The notes under the pieces: model-generated
Seen by the model: the letters and a program-made list of their open reading frames with translations, nothing else
Told to the model about the DNA's origin: nothing
The model's database searches: none
Source of the DNA: Frankiales bacterium
GTDB taxonomy: Bacteria; Actinomycetota; Actinomycetes; Mycobacteriales; SCTD01
Length of the DNA: 64,000 nucleotides
Direction of reading: 5' to 3'
Assembly (NCBI GenBank): GCA_025965475.1
Contig: JAOPWV010000069.1
Location: forward strand, 1-64,000
Translations under genes and position numbers: made by a program
Part shown: in pieces, positions 26,488-35,599 of the stretch
Layout of the letters: each line of letters opens with the position of its first letter
Numbering within the stretch: the stretch's first letter is position 1

Positions 26488-27167
26488 GCCGCGTCCACGA
26501 CCCGCTTCCGGCGCCCGGTGACCAGCTGGCCGAACCGTCGGACGAACCCGGCGAGGATGACCAGGGCGATCCGGAAGCCGGACAGGCCGGCGTCCTGCTC
26601 CGGCGGTGTCACGACCCGCGGCGCGGCGGCAACCGGGGCCGCCGCGGTGGCGGCCACCTGCTCCGGGCCCTGCGGCCTGGCAGCCGGGCCGGCCACCTGT
26701 GCCGGGACGTCCCGACCCGCGGTCAGCCGGGCTTCGAGACGGTCGGCGAACTGCTTGGTCATGGTCTTCGAGACGTCGGCGATCATGCCGCGGCCGAAGG
26801 AGGCGATCTGTCCGGCGACCTTGAGGTCCTGGACGATCTCCACCGTCGTCGTACCGGGCTCCGCGCCGGCCAGCACCGCGACCGCGATGTCGGCGGTCGC
26901 GCTCCCCCGGCCCGACTTGTCCTTGCCGGCGCCCTGCAGCCGCAGCCGCCGGCCGGCGTCGTCGCGCTCGACCATGGCGACGTCCCCGGCGAAGGCCAGC
27001 GCCACCGGACCGAACTTGATCTTCAGACGACCACGCCAGTGCGTGTCGTCGACAGTCTCCAGCAACTCCGCGCCCGGCATGCAGGGCACCAGGTTCTCGA
27101 CCGCGAGCAGGTACTCCCATACCTGCGCGGGGTCGCCGGAGACGGTGAACGAGTTCTGCAGTTCCAT
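26484..27167 (-). CDS. coxG: CoxG-type SRPBCC protein, membrane anchor of the molybdenum hydroxylase
   Basis: A 227-aa protein. Residues 1-150 are the CoxG SRPBCC fold (MELQNSFTVSGDPAQVWEYL, PCMPGAELLETVDDTHWRG, GTTTVEIVQDLKVAGQIASFGRG). An Ala/Pro-rich linker leads to a short C-terminal hydrophobic helix (SGFRIALVILAGFVRRFG) and basic tail. CoxG recruits CO dehydrogenase to the inner face of the membrane, and the tail fits that role. It abuts the large-subunit stop directly. Confidence 0.87.
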   Translation of the reverse strand: MELQNSFTVSGDPAQVWEYLLAVENLVPCMPGAELLETVDDTHWRGRLKIKFGPVALAFAGDVAMVERDDAGRRLRLQGAGKDKSGRGSATADIAVAVLAGAEPGTTTVEIVQDLKVAGQIASFGRGMIADVSKTMTKQFADRLEARLTAGRDVPAQVAGPAARPQGPEQVAATAAAPVAAAPRVVTPPEQDAGLSGFRIALVILAGFVRRFGQLVTGRRKRVVDAA

Positions 27168-29660
27168 TTAGCTGCGCTGCTCCTTCTGCTGCTCCCGTGC
27201 TGCGAGCACGGTCGCCACGATGTCCGACGGCTTGACCGGCAGGTTCTGCACGTGCATACCGAACTCGCGCAACGCGTCGTCGATGGCTGCCGAGATGACG
27301 CCGGGCGTCGCCATGCGGCCACCCTCGCCGCCACCCTTGATGCCGTACTCGGTGTACGGCGACGGGGTCTCGACGTGGCCGAGCTTCATGGCCGGGATCT
27401 CGTTGGCCGTCGGGATGAGGTAGTCCAGGAAGGTCGAGGACTTGAACTGCCCGTCCTCGTCGTAGGCCAACTCCTCGAGCAGGGCTGTACCCACACCCTG
27501 CGCCGTTCCACCCGTGACGTGACCGCCCAGGGTGATCGGGTTGACGATCGTCCCGGCGTCATGGACGGCGACGTAGTCCAGCCACGTCGTCATGCCGGTG
27601 TCCGGGTCGACCTCCATGACCGCGATGTGGCAGTTGTGGCCCATGATCGGGTAGAAGATGCCCAGATCGCTGCGGTCCGGCGAGGGCAGCGTGGTGAGCG
27701 GGTGGTCGTACGTGTGCTGCTCCTCCAGGCCGCTGGTCATGCCCGGGGGCAGGTTCAGCGCGAAGAAGTACGCCGTGGCGGCCACCTCGCCAAGGCTGAG
27801 GCCGACCTCGGGGGCGCCCTTCACCTGCACCCGCGCGTCGGTGATCTCCATGTCCTCCGGCGGCACCTCGAGGGTGTGCGCGGCGATCTCGATGATCTTC
27901 TTCTGCAGTTTCTTCGCCGCGCCCCGGATCGCGCCGGTCACCATGACGGTGAAGCGGCTGCCGCCGGGGCCGGTGCCGGGCAGGGCGTGCGCCGAGTCGG
28001 CGTACCGGATATTGACCTTGTCCGGCTCGACGCCGAACTCCTCGGCCACGACCATCGCCGCGACCGTCTCCGGGCTGTTGCCCCACATGGCCTGCGAGTG
28101 CAGCAGCACCTGGAACTCGCCCGAGGGGTCGATCGTGATCGTCGCGCTCTCCGGGCTGGAGGTGATCGGGAACGCCGGCTCGTCGAACCAGTACCAGAAC
28201 TCGGTGGAGCTGAAGACGCTGCGCTCCTGGGTGGTGACCAGGCCGATGCCGATGTAGCGGTTCTCCTCCTCGCGCAGGCGCTTCTTCTCCTTGCGCCAGT
28301 GCTCGAGGTCGATCATCGACAGTGCCTTGTCCAGCACGGCCTCGTAGTCGCCGCTGTCGTAGAGGTTCCCGCCCGGGATCTTGTGCGGGAACTGCTCCGG
28401 CTGGATGAAGTTCTTCCGGCGGATGACCTCGGGGGCCATGCCCAGCTTCTCGGCGGCCTGGTCGACCAGCCGCTCGAGCACCCAGTTGTGCACCTCGGAG
28501 CCGAAGCCGCGGTAGGCGCCCTGCTGGCACTTGTTGGTGAGCACCGCGCGCAGGTGGTAGCGCAGGTTGTTGAAGTTGTACGGGCCGACGCCCTGCGACA
28601 GCGCGTTGCCGTGCGTGCCCACGCCGAACTGCAGGTACGCGCCGTAGTCGTCGACGACGTCGACGTCCATGCCGACGATGGTGCCGTCGCACGTGAGCGC
28701 CAGCTTCGCCTCGTAGTAGCGATCCGACGCGTGGTGGTCGGAGTTCATCAGGTGGTCGAGCCGGTCCTCGACGTACGACACCGGGCGGTTGACCTGCAGC
28801 GCCAGGAAGCCGGCCAGGGTCGGCACCTTGTGTGCGGTGAACTTGCTGCCGAAGCTGCCGCCCGCTGGGACGGGGTTGATCGTCACCCGGTTGCTGGGCA
28901 GCTTGAGAGCGGTCGCGATCAGCCACACGAAGTAGCTGAAGTTCATCGAGTTGCAGTAGATCTCGAGCACGCCGTTGAGGCCGGGCTTGCCGATCGCCCC
29001 GGTGGTCTCCAGCGGCATGCCCGCCGAGCGACCCCAGTGCAGGGTGTCGGAGACGACGAGGTCGGCGCGCTCGAACGCCTCGTCCACCTCACCGAACGTG
29101 AAGCTCCGCTCGTAGGCCAGGTTGCTGCCGTGTCCCTCGTGCAGCAGGGCCGCGTCCGCCTCGAGCGCCTTGAACGGGTTCACCACCGGCGGGAGCTCCT
29201 CGAACTCCACGTCGAGCGCGTCCACGCCGTCCTCGGCGAGGTACCGGGTGTCGGCGATGACGGCGACGACGGCCTCGCCGACGTACCGGACCTTGTCCAC
29301 CGCGAGCGGGTACTGGGGGATCGTCGACGGACCGAAGTTCATGCAGGGGTTCATCTTCGCCCTGCAGTCCTCACCGGTGACCACGGCGATGACGCCGGGG
29401 ATGGCGAGGGCGGCAGTGGCGTCGATGGAGACGATCCGGCCGTGCGCGACCGGGCTGCGGAAGATGGCGGCGTGCGTGAGGCCGGCGATCTTCTGGTCGG
29501 CGATGAAGCCACCGCGACCGGTGAGCAGCCGCGGGTCCTCGACCCGCTTCATGCTGCGGCCGATGTACTTGCGCTTGACCTGCCCACCGGAGGGGGCAGC
29601 GGCCTCGGCGGCGCGGGCCAAGGCGTCGTTGAAGGCGTCATTGGTCGTGTCGGAGGTCAT
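27168..29660 (-). CDS. Molybdenum hydroxylase large subunit (CoxL-like, xanthine dehydrogenase family)
   Basis: An 830-aa Mo/molybdopterin-cytosine-dinucleotide subunit. Seen: PVAHGRIVSID, GGSFGSK (268-273), the active-site loop AYRGFGSE (382-389), a conserved QGVG (721-724) and the catalytic glutamate E779 in GGGEGG. True CO dehydrogenases carry the copper-binding loop AYXCSFR; this protein has Gly-Phe-Gly instead and lacks the cysteine, so it is a hydroxylase of another substrate (N-heterocycle, purine or aldehyde). ATG at 29660 is used; the open frame extends further upstream into the small-subunit gene. It follows that gene by four bases. Confidence 0.9.
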   Translation of the reverse strand: MTSDTTNDAFNDALARAAEAAAPSGGQVKRKYIGRSMKRVEDPRLLTGRGGFIADQKIAGLTHAAIFRSPVAHGRIVSIDATAALAIPGVIAVVTGEDCRAKMNPCMNFGPSTIPQYPLAVDKVRYVGEAVVAVIADTRYLAEDGVDALDVEFEELPPVVNPFKALEADAALLHEGHGSNLAYERSFTFGEVDEAFERADLVVSDTLHWGRSAGMPLETTGAIGKPGLNGVLEIYCNSMNFSYFVWLIATALKLPSNRVTINPVPAGGSFGSKFTAHKVPTLAGFLALQVNRPVSYVEDRLDHLMNSDHHASDRYYEAKLALTCDGTIVGMDVDVVDDYGAYLQFGVGTHGNALSQGVGPYNFNNLRYHLRAVLTNKCQQGAYRGFGSEVHNWVLERLVDQAAEKLGMAPEVIRRKNFIQPEQFPHKIPGGNLYDSGDYEAVLDKALSMIDLEHWRKEKKRLREEENRYIGIGLVTTQERSVFSSTEFWYWFDEPAFPITSSPESATITIDPSGEFQVLLHSQAMWGNSPETVAAMVVAEEFGVEPDKVNIRYADSAHALPGTGPGGSRFTVMVTGAIRGAAKKLQKKIIEIAAHTLEVPPEDMEITDARVQVKGAPEVGLSLGEVAATAYFFALNLPPGMTSGLEEQHTYDHPLTTLPSPDRSDLGIFYPIMGHNCHIAVMEVDPDTGMTTWLDYVAVHDAGTIVNPITLGGHVTGGTAQGVGTALLEELAYDEDGQFKSSTFLDYLIPTANEIPAMKLGHVETPSPYTEYGIKGGGEGGRMATPGVISAAIDDALREFGMHVQNLPVKPSDIVATVLAAREQQKEQRS

Positions 29661-29664
29661 CGCG

Positions 29665-30240
29665 TCAGGCTCCCGGGTTCTGGTCGGAGGAGCCGCCGGT
29701 ACCGGTACCCGCGGCGATCGGTGCCGGGGAGCCGGCACGGAGCTTGCGGGCCGCGCACTGCACCGAGTTGATGATGTTCTGGTAGCCCGTGCAGCGGCAG
29801 AGGATCCCGGAGATATCCTGGCGGACCTCCTCGTCGGTCCGTTCGCGGCCGTCGGCCAGGATCTCCTTGGTACGCAGGACCATGGCCGGTGTACAGAAGC
29901 CGCACTGCAGGCCGTGCTCCTCCTGGAAGGCCTCCTGGATCGGGTGCAGTTTGGTCTGGTCGCTCGACAGGCTCTCCACCGTCTCGACGTCCCGGCCGTT
30001 GACCTGCGCGGCCAGCATCAGGCAGGCACGCACCGACTGGCCGTCGAGCAGGATCGTGCAGCATCCGCACACGCCGTGCTCGCAGCCGAGATGAACGCTG
30101 ACCAGGTCGAGCTCGTCGCGCAGCCAGTCGGCGAGGGTGGTGCGGGTGTCCACCACGCCGGACACGTCCCGCCCGTTCACGCGCGCGGTGATCGTGCGCT
30201 GCAGCGTCGGATCCACGCCGCCCTGGGTCTGGATCGTCAT
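29665..30240 (-). CDS. Molybdenum hydroxylase iron-sulfur subunit (CoxS-like)
   Basis: A 191-aa protein with two [2Fe-2S] clusters. The plant-ferredoxin-type cluster uses C53, C58, C61 and C73 (GCEHGVCGCC). The second, all-helical cluster uses C113, C116, C148 and C150 (QCGFC and ILCRC). It passes electrons from the Mo site to FAD. A glycine-rich tail of about 25 residues extends past the family's usual end. The ATG overlaps the stop of the FAD subunit (ATGA). Confidence 0.93.
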   Translation of the reverse strand: MTIQTQGGVDPTLQRTITARVNGRDVSGVVDTRTTLADWLRDELDLVSVHLGCEHGVCGCCTILLDGQSVRACLMLAAQVNGRDVETVESLSSDQTKLHPIQEAFQEEHGLQCGFCTPAMVLRTKEILADGRERTDEEVRQDISGILCRCTGYQNIINSVQCAARKLRAGSPAPIAAGTGTGGSSDQNPGA

Positions 30241-31118
30241 GAACGGTTTCCTTCCTGCGCGCGGCCGACTGCCTCGAGAACGGCGCGCTGGGTGACGGTG
30301 GCGGCGAGGTGCCGGCGGTAGCTGTGGGTGGCGTGCATGTCGTCGGAAGCGGTCACCTGCTCCTCGATGGCGCGGGCCGCGACGGCGACCGCGTCCGCAG
30401 TCGGCAGCTGGCCGAGCAGCTGCGCCTCGACCTCGGTGGCGCGCAGCGGGCGGTCGCTGATGCTGGCGAGGCCGATGGCGATCTCGGAGACCCGACCGGC
30501 CTCGTCAAGGCGCAGCTGCGCCGCGGCGGCGGCGAGCGCGAAGTCGCCCTCACGGCGGGCCACCTCGACGAACCCCCAGCCGGCGTCGGCGGGCGTGATC
30601 GGGAAGCGGACGGCGACAAGCAACTCGTCGGGCGCGATGGTGCTGGTCATCCAGCCGGCGAAGAAGTCCCGGGCCGCCTCGACGCGACGGCCGGCGGGGC
30701 CCTCGATCACCATCTCGGCGTCGAGCGTGACCGCGGCAGTGGGCAGCTCGGCTGCGGAGTCCGCGTGCGCGAGGCTGCCGCCGACCGTGCCGCGGTGCCG
30801 GTTCTCCACGTGCCCGATGTAGTGGGTCACCGCGGCGAGCAGCGGGACGTTGCGCGCGACGAGCGGGTCGGTCTCGAGCTGGTACTGGCGGACCAGCGCA
30901 CCGAACTCCACGTGGGTCGGGCCGACCTCGAGCTGCTGCAGCGAGGAGATCCGGTTGATGTCCAGCAGCGCGTCGGGCTTGGCCAGCCGGGTGGCGAGCA
31001 TCGGCACGAGGCTCTGGCCACCGGCGAGCACGACGGCGTCGGTCTCGAACCGGGCCTTGAGCTCGACGGCCTCGGCGACGGTGTCCGGGTCGTAGTAGGC
31101 GAAACGGGGCGGCTTCAT
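30237..31118 (-). CDS. Molybdenum hydroxylase FAD-binding subunit (CoxM-like)
   Basis: A 293-aa FAD subunit: FAD-pyrophosphate motifs AGGQSLVPMLATRLAKPD (near residue 32) and GTVGGSLAHADSAAELP (near 110), with a CoxM C-terminal domain from about residue 170. It takes electrons from CoxS and passes them to quinone, NAD or another acceptor. ATG with TAAGGAG. First of the M-S-L triad, 62 bp downstream of the cupin gene. Confidence 0.92.
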   Translation of the reverse strand: MKPPRFAYYDPDTVAEAVELKARFETDAVVLAGGQSLVPMLATRLAKPDALLDINRISSLQQLEVGPTHVEFGALVRQYQLETDPLVARNVPLLAAVTHYIGHVENRHRGTVGGSLAHADSAAELPTAAVTLDAEMVIEGPAGRRVEAARDFFAGWMTSTIAPDELLVAVRFPITPADAGWGFVEVARREGDFALAAAAAQLRLDEAGRVSEIAIGLASISDRPLRATEVEAQLLGQLPTADAVAVAARAIEEQVTASDDMHATHSYRRHLAATVTQRAVLEAVGRAQEGNRS

Positions 31119-31180
31119 CGCGCTCCTTAGCGCTGCACCGCGCGGCAGAACCACACGGCTGGCGGGTACGGGGGGTGGGT

Positions 31181-31591
31181 TCAGTGCTGGTGCGGCGCGA
31201 AGGGGTGGTCCTCCAGGTTGACCACGATCGCGTCCTGGGTGCTGCGCGCGACGATCATCTGCACCGGCTCGGTGTGACTGGCGTTCTCCTCCCAGTGCAC
31301 CACGTTCGGCGGGATGAAGACGAAGTCCCCAGGGTGCGCCTCCCGCTTGGCGTCGAGGCGGTCCCCCACCCACCAGCGGCCGACGCCGCTGAGGATGTAG
31401 AGCGCCGTCTCGGACTGCCCGTGATGGTGCACGCCGGTCTTGCCGCCGGGCGGGAGCACCGACAGTCCCATCCACAGTTCGGTGGACCCGAGACGCGCGG
31501 CCGATACGGCCTCGAAACGCTGCAGACCGGCCGTCTGAGCGGTCTGGTCACTGAGCTCGTCAGCACGGACGACCTGGACGTCAAGCTCCAC
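31181..31591 (-). CDS. Small single-domain cupin protein
   Basis: A 136-aa cupin. Motif 1 is LPPGGKTGVHHHGQSETALY (three adjacent histidines plus Glu for a metal); motif 2 is HPGDFVFIPPNVVHWEENAS. GTG at 31591 is preferred because GAGGAG lies just upstream. It probably heads the cox-like operon (62-bp gap to coxM) and is divergent from the PucR-type regulator. Role could be a small dioxygenase or isomerase, or a ligand sensor; sequence does not decide. Confidence 0.8.
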   Translation of the reverse strand: MELDVQVVRADELSDQTAQTAGLQRFEAVSAARLGSTELWMGLSVLPPGGKTGVHHHGQSETALYILSGVGRWWVGDRLDAKREAHPGDFVFIPPNVVHWEENASHTEPVQMIVARSTQDAIVVNLEDHPFAPHQH

Positions 31592-31679
31592 GGCACTCCT
31601 CGGGGTCTGCGGTCGGTGGGGCGACACTGACTGCCACCCCGGCGTGACCTTCGCGTCACTGTGCAGCAACACGACCACC

Positions 31680-31694
31680 GCTCCCAATGGGAGC
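31680..31694. promoter_or_regulatory. Palindrome GCTCCC-AAT-GGGAGC between cupin and PucR-type genes
   Basis: Perfect 6-bp arms and a 3-bp centre in the 149-bp divergent region. A second, weaker inverted pair (CTGTG at 31718-31722, CACAG at 31729-31733) lies just before the regulator ATG. Either could be the regulator's site. Confidence 0.45.
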
Positions 31695-31740
31695 CGCCAC
31701 TACATCCGGGCCGACCGCTGTGGCGTGGCACAGTGGGGCG

Positions 31741-33666
31741 ATGACCGCACTGCCGACCGTCGCCGGAGCCCGGCCCGCCGCCTCTGTTCCCACGGCACCC
31801 ACGGCGCAGCGGATGTCCCGGACCGACGAACGACACGTCGAGCTGCAGCGGTGGCTGGCCGGGATCGCCCGGATCGCCGCCGCCGTGAACGCGCCCGTGT
31901 CGCTGGCCGAGCTGTTGGACCTGGTCAGCCGGACGGCGTGCGAGCTGATGGACTACCGGGTCTGTGCGGTCACCCTCGCCGACACCGAGCGGGGGGTGCT
32001 GGTCATCGAGGGCTCGCACGGGCTGTCCGCGGAGTACATCGCCGGCGTGAACGCCGACCACCCGATCGCCCTGCGGCCCGGGGACCCCGACCAGGCGCCG
32101 TCCAGCCGGGCGTTCACGACAGGTCAGGCGGTGCAGCTGGCCGACATCTCGGTGGAGCCCACCTTCCGACCATGGGGCGGCGTCGCGGCGGACCAGGGGT
32201 TCCGGTCCATGATCGCCGTACCGCTGCTCGTCTCCGGTCGTGCGTTCGGCACGCTGAACTGCTACCGCCGCGAGGTCCACGAGTTCGGGCCCGACGAGAC
32301 CGACCTGCTCACCACGCTGGCCGCCCAGGCGGCCATCGCCATCGAGACGGCCCGCCTGCGGGACCGCGAGGCCACCACCATCGCGGACCTGCGGGCGCTC
32401 AACCGCTCGCTGGCCGAGCAGCACGCGCTGCTGCAGCAGGGCGAGCAGATCCACCGCGAACTCACCGAGGTGGCGCTCCGGGCCGGCGGGATCACCTCGG
32501 TCGCCGTGGCACTGGCCACCCTGCTGCGCCGCCCGGTTCTGGTGCAGGACCCGGCGGGGGTCACCCTGGCCGCCGGGAAGTACGCGGGGCGCAGCGTGGA
32601 CGCGCCGCTCCAGGACGAGTCGGCGGTCTCCGGTGGTGACTCCTTGGCAGAGGGACCCACCGAGGTTCCGGCCTGGCCGGGAGCGGCGCTGCCCGGACCG
32701 CGCGTGACGACCCCGGTGCTGCTCGGCGGCGACCTCGTCGCCCGGATCTGGCTGCCCGGGCCGCTGTCCGATCTGAGCCCGCTCGATCACCGGGCCCTCG
32801 AGCACGCCGCGACCATTTCCGCACTGGAACTGCTGCGCTCACGTACCGCGCTGGAGGTCGAGTGGCGCCTGTCCGGAGAGCTTGTCAGCGACCTGCTGTC
32901 GGGCAACCCGACGGCGCTGGCCACCATCACCTCGCGGGCGGCCCGGCTCGGCCACGACCTGCGCCGGCCGCACGCCGTCCTGGTCGTGAAGGCCGACCCC
33001 GGCAGCCCCGCCGACGTCCAGGCGGTGCTCGCGACGGTCCGTTCGGTGTCCGGTCCGGTCCGCCCCCGTCCGCTGGTGACCGCGCTGGCCGACTACGTCG
33101 TGGCCCTGTGGCCGGAATCGGACGAGGAGACCGCGGCGGCCCTGCCCAGCGCCGACGCGGTACGCCGGGCCGTCCGCGTCCAGACCGGCACCACCGCCTC
33201 GGTCGCGGTGACCCGGCCCTGCAGCAGCCTGCAGGACCACCCCGCCATGTTCCGGATCGCCCGAGGAATGGTCGAGCTGTCCCAGCTGCGCGGCACAAGG
33301 GACGTCTCGGTGACCCTGCCGGACCTGGGCATCTACGGTCTGCTCCTGCAGCTGGACGACACCCGCGAACTGGTGCGCTATGCCGAGGGTCTGCTCCGCC
33401 CGCTGCGTGAGCATGACGCCGGCAGAGGCACGGCGCTGCTGGAGACGGTCGCCGCCCACCTCCGCCACGGCCTGAGCACGGCGGCGACCGCCGCTGCCCT
33501 GTATGTCCATCCCAACACCGTGGGCCTGCGGATCCGGCGGGCCGAGGAGTTGCTCGGGCTGTCCTTGTCCGACGTCGAATCGCTGGCCCAGGTCAAGGTC
33601 GCACTCATGGCCGACGACGTGCTGGCCTTCTCCGCCTCCCCCGCCGAACCCGGCACGCCCCCCTGA
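31741..33666 (+). CDS. GAF-domain PucR-type transcriptional regulator (CdaR/PucR C-terminal HTH)
   Basis: A 641-aa regulator. Residues about 30-205 form a GAF sensor domain (LLDLVSRTACELMDYRVCAVTL, then FRSMIAVPLLVSGRAFGTLNC), followed by a coiled segment. A middle diguanylate-cyclase-like/CdaR region follows, and the C-terminal PucR helix-turn-helix (LLETVAAHLRHGLSTAATAAALYVHPNTVGLRIRRAEELLG) occupies about 575-630. PucR-type proteins govern purine, amino-acid and aromatic catabolism. It is divergent from the cupin-cox operon and is the obvious candidate for its control. Confidence 0.9.
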   Translation: MTALPTVAGARPAASVPTAPTAQRMSRTDERHVELQRWLAGIARIAAAVNAPVSLAELLDLVSRTACELMDYRVCAVTLADTERGVLVIEGSHGLSAEYIAGVNADHPIALRPGDPDQAPSSRAFTTGQAVQLADISVEPTFRPWGGVAADQGFRSMIAVPLLVSGRAFGTLNCYRREVHEFGPDETDLLTTLAAQAAIAIETARLRDREATTIADLRALNRSLAEQHALLQQGEQIHRELTEVALRAGGITSVAVALATLLRRPVLVQDPAGVTLAAGKYAGRSVDAPLQDESAVSGGDSLAEGPTEVPAWPGAALPGPRVTTPVLLGGDLVARIWLPGPLSDLSPLDHRALEHAATISALELLRSRTALEVEWRLSGELVSDLLSGNPTALATITSRAARLGHDLRRPHAVLVVKADPGSPADVQAVLATVRSVSGPVRPRPLVTALADYVVALWPESDEETAAALPSADAVRRAVRVQTGTTASVAVTRPCSSLQDHPAMFRIARGMVELSQLRGTRDVSVTLPDLGIYGLLLQLDDTRELVRYAEGLLRPLREHDAGRGTALLETVAAHLRHGLSTAATAAALYVHPNTVGLRIRRAEELLGLSLSDVESLAQVKVALMADDVLAFSASPAEPGTPP

Positions 33667-33682
33667 CCGGCGGAGGGACGGA

Positions 33683-34882
33683 TCAGCCGGTCGCGCGGAG
33701 CCGTCGGCCCAGGGAGCGCGGCAGCGCCAGCAGCGGTACGAGCCAGAGCACCGCGACGACGAGCAGTCCCGCGGTGCTCAGCTGCCGCTGGATCGCCGCC
33801 CCCAGCAACGGCGCGCCGAGCATCACGAGCGTGTTGGCCTGCAGGTTCATGACGCCGACCGCCGCGGCCGGCCGGTCCGCGCGCCGGGCCTGCGCGGCGG
33901 CGAGCACCGCGGCGAAGGGCAAACCGGGCGCGACCCCCAGCACGAACACCGCCAGCGCCGCGACGGGCACGCTCGAGGGAACCGCGAGGGTCGCCGTCGC
34001 CGCGGCCGAGGCGACCAGGGCGCCGACGACCATGATCCTGGTGTCCTCCGGCCGGCGTCGGCCGAGGTAGCCGCCCAGCGGCCGGCTCGCGATCGCCAGC
34101 CCCAGGACCATCGAGCCCAACAGCGCGGACAGGCCCGACCCCAGGCCCCAGACCCGCTCGAGGACGACGGCAACCCAGTTGCTGAGCACCACGCCCAGCC
34201 CGAGCGTCACGGCGTGGATGGATGCGAGCCGGTGCAGCTCGGCGTCGCGGAGCACCGACGCGTGCCCCTGCCCGGGGACAGGTGGCCGCGCCGCCGCCGA
34301 GGTGGCCGCGGGCACCAGCGCGACGGCCACCAGGGCCACCAGCGACATGGCCATCGACGTGGCCCACGCCGAGCGCCAGCCCAGCAGCCCCTCGGCCAGG
34401 GGCACGCCGAGGACGGCCGCGCCGCCGGTGGCGATGGCGACTCCCCCGAAGATGCCCAGCCCGGTCGGGCCGGTCCGGGACGTCCTGGCGAAGTCGGCGC
34501 CGGCCGCGAAGCACACCGCGCTGCCCACACCGACCACGATCCGCGCGGTCAGCGCCAGGGCGGGAACCGGCGCCACGAGCGCGCCGAGGTAGGCGACGAC
34601 CACCAGGACCAGGCCCAGCAGCGCCGTCGCCCGTGCGCCCCATCGGTCCACGAGAGAGCCGCCGCTCAGCTGCAGCAGCGCATACGGCACGGCCATCGCC
34701 GTCGTGAACAGCCCGATGACCACGAGGTCCACGCCATAGGCGGCCTCGAGCGCTGTCGTCCCGGCGCCGGCCGCGGTCAGCGACCAGCCGGCCGCGCCAC
34801 CCACCAGGCAGCCGGCCACCAGCGCGCGAACGGACCGGCCGGGCTGGGCAGCGTTGCCCGGGCTCCCGGGAACGTCCGCCAC
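33683..34882 (-). CDS. MFS transporter (12 transmembrane helices)
   Basis: A 399-aa major-facilitator protein: the loop 2-3 motif GGSLVDRWGARATALLG is near residue 75 and repeated hydrophobic helices run throughout. GTG start with a GAGGT SD. Divergent from a TetR regulator with a 117-bp gap holding a 24-bp palindrome, the classic drug- or metabolite-exporter arrangement. Convergent with the PucR gene (16-bp gap). Substrate unknown; it may export or import an intermediate of the neighbouring pathway. Confidence 0.87.
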   Translation of the reverse strand: MADVPGSPGNAAQPGRSVRALVAGCLVGGAAGWSLTAAGAGTTALEAAYGVDLVVIGLFTTAMAVPYALLQLSGGSLVDRWGARATALLGLVLVVVAYLGALVAPVPALALTARIVVGVGSAVCFAAGADFARTSRTGPTGLGIFGGVAIATGGAAVLGVPLAEGLLGWRSAWATSMAMSLVALVAVALVPAATSAAARPPVPGQGHASVLRDAELHRLASIHAVTLGLGVVLSNWVAVVLERVWGLGSGLSALLGSMVLGLAIASRPLGGYLGRRRPEDTRIMVVGALVASAAATATLAVPSSVPVAALAVFVLGVAPGLPFAAVLAAAQARRADRPAAAVGVMNLQANTLVMLGAPLLGAAIQRQLSTAGLLVVAVLWLVPLLALPRSLGRRLRATG

Positions 34883-34958
34883 GCTCGGACCTCGTGTGCC
34901 GTTCGGAACCACAGACCACCTCCGGTACGGCGCGTCGGGCAACCCGGACCGGTTAGAA

Positions 34959-34995
34959 ATGCGACGCGACGTCGCGTCGCATACTGGCATACTGG
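34959..34995. promoter_or_regulatory. 24-bp perfect palindrome (TetR operator candidate) and tandem CATACTGG repeat
   Basis: 34959-34982 is a perfect palindrome whose half is ATGCGACGCGAC. It is followed by two tandem CATACTGG units (34980-34987, 34988-34995). CATACT at 34988-34993 lies six bases before the TetR GTG and could be the -10 box of a leaderless message, so a repressor bound to the palindrome would sit over the -35 region. Confidence 0.75.
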
Positions 34996-34999
34996 TCGC

Positions 35000-35599
35000 G
35001 TGCCAGCAGCGAGTACGCGGCCCGGTGAGGGGGACCCGGCGGGTCCCCGGGACAGGCACGCCATCCTGACGGCCACCCTGGACGCCCTCGGTGAGCACGG
35101 CTACCAGCGGATGACCGTGGAGGGTGTGGCCACCCGGGCCGGCGTGCACAAGGCGACCCTCTACCGCTGGTGGGCATCGAAGGGGTCGCTCGTCGGCTGG
35201 GCGCTGGGCGCCGGACTGCCGACGGGGCCGGTGCCCGACACGGGGAACACCCGGGACGACCTCGTCGCCTGGCTGCGCGGAACGATCGACAACTACACCT
35301 CGACCCCCGCCGAGTCCGCGCTGCCCGCGCTGCTCAGCGACCTGGCCTCCGAGCCGGGGACGCTCGAGGGGTTCCGCCGCTCGTTCCTCGACGCCCGGCG
35401 GTCCCACTGCGCCGCTACCGTCACCCGGGGAATCGCGCGGGGTGACATCCCCGCCGATGTCGACGTCGGTCTGCTCATGGATGTGCTGGCCGGGACGGTG
35501 TTCTACCGGCAGCTGGTCAGCGGCGAGCCGCTCGACGAGGGCATCGCCGAGCGACTGGTCGACCTGGTCCTGGCCGGCACCGTGCCGCGACTGCCCTGA
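35000..35599 (+). CDS. TetR family transcriptional regulator
   Basis: A 199-aa repressor. Helix-turn-helix near residues 20-62: HAILTATLDALGEHGYQRMT, then GVATRAGVHKATLYRWWASK. The C-terminal ligand domain is of the TetR_C_16/AcrR type (FRRSFLDARRSHCAATVTRG). GTG start without SD, probably leaderless. Divergent from the MFS gene, which it likely represses through the intergenic palindrome. Its stop codon lies inside a four-copy 8-bp tandem repeat. Confidence 0.9.
   Translation: MPAASTRPGEGDPAGPRDRHAILTATLDALGEHGYQRMTVEGVATRAGVHKATLYRWWASKGSLVGWALGAGLPTGPVPDTGNTRDDLVAWLRGTIDNYTSTPAESALPALLSDLASEPGTLEGFRRSFLDARRSHCAATVTRGIARGDIPADVDVGLLMDVLAGTVFYRQLVSGEPLDEGIAERLVDLVLAGTVPRLP

Noticed and set aside
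27039-29771. A 910-codon plus-strand open frame opposite the molybdenum hydroxylase large subunit
   Set aside because: Antisense shadow of a well-defined gene; no SD, no recognisable domain.
27168-31118. Calling the operon aerobic CO dehydrogenase (coxMSL)
   Set aside because: The active-site loop lacks the cysteine needed for the Mo-Cu site, so only the maturation genes deserve cox names.
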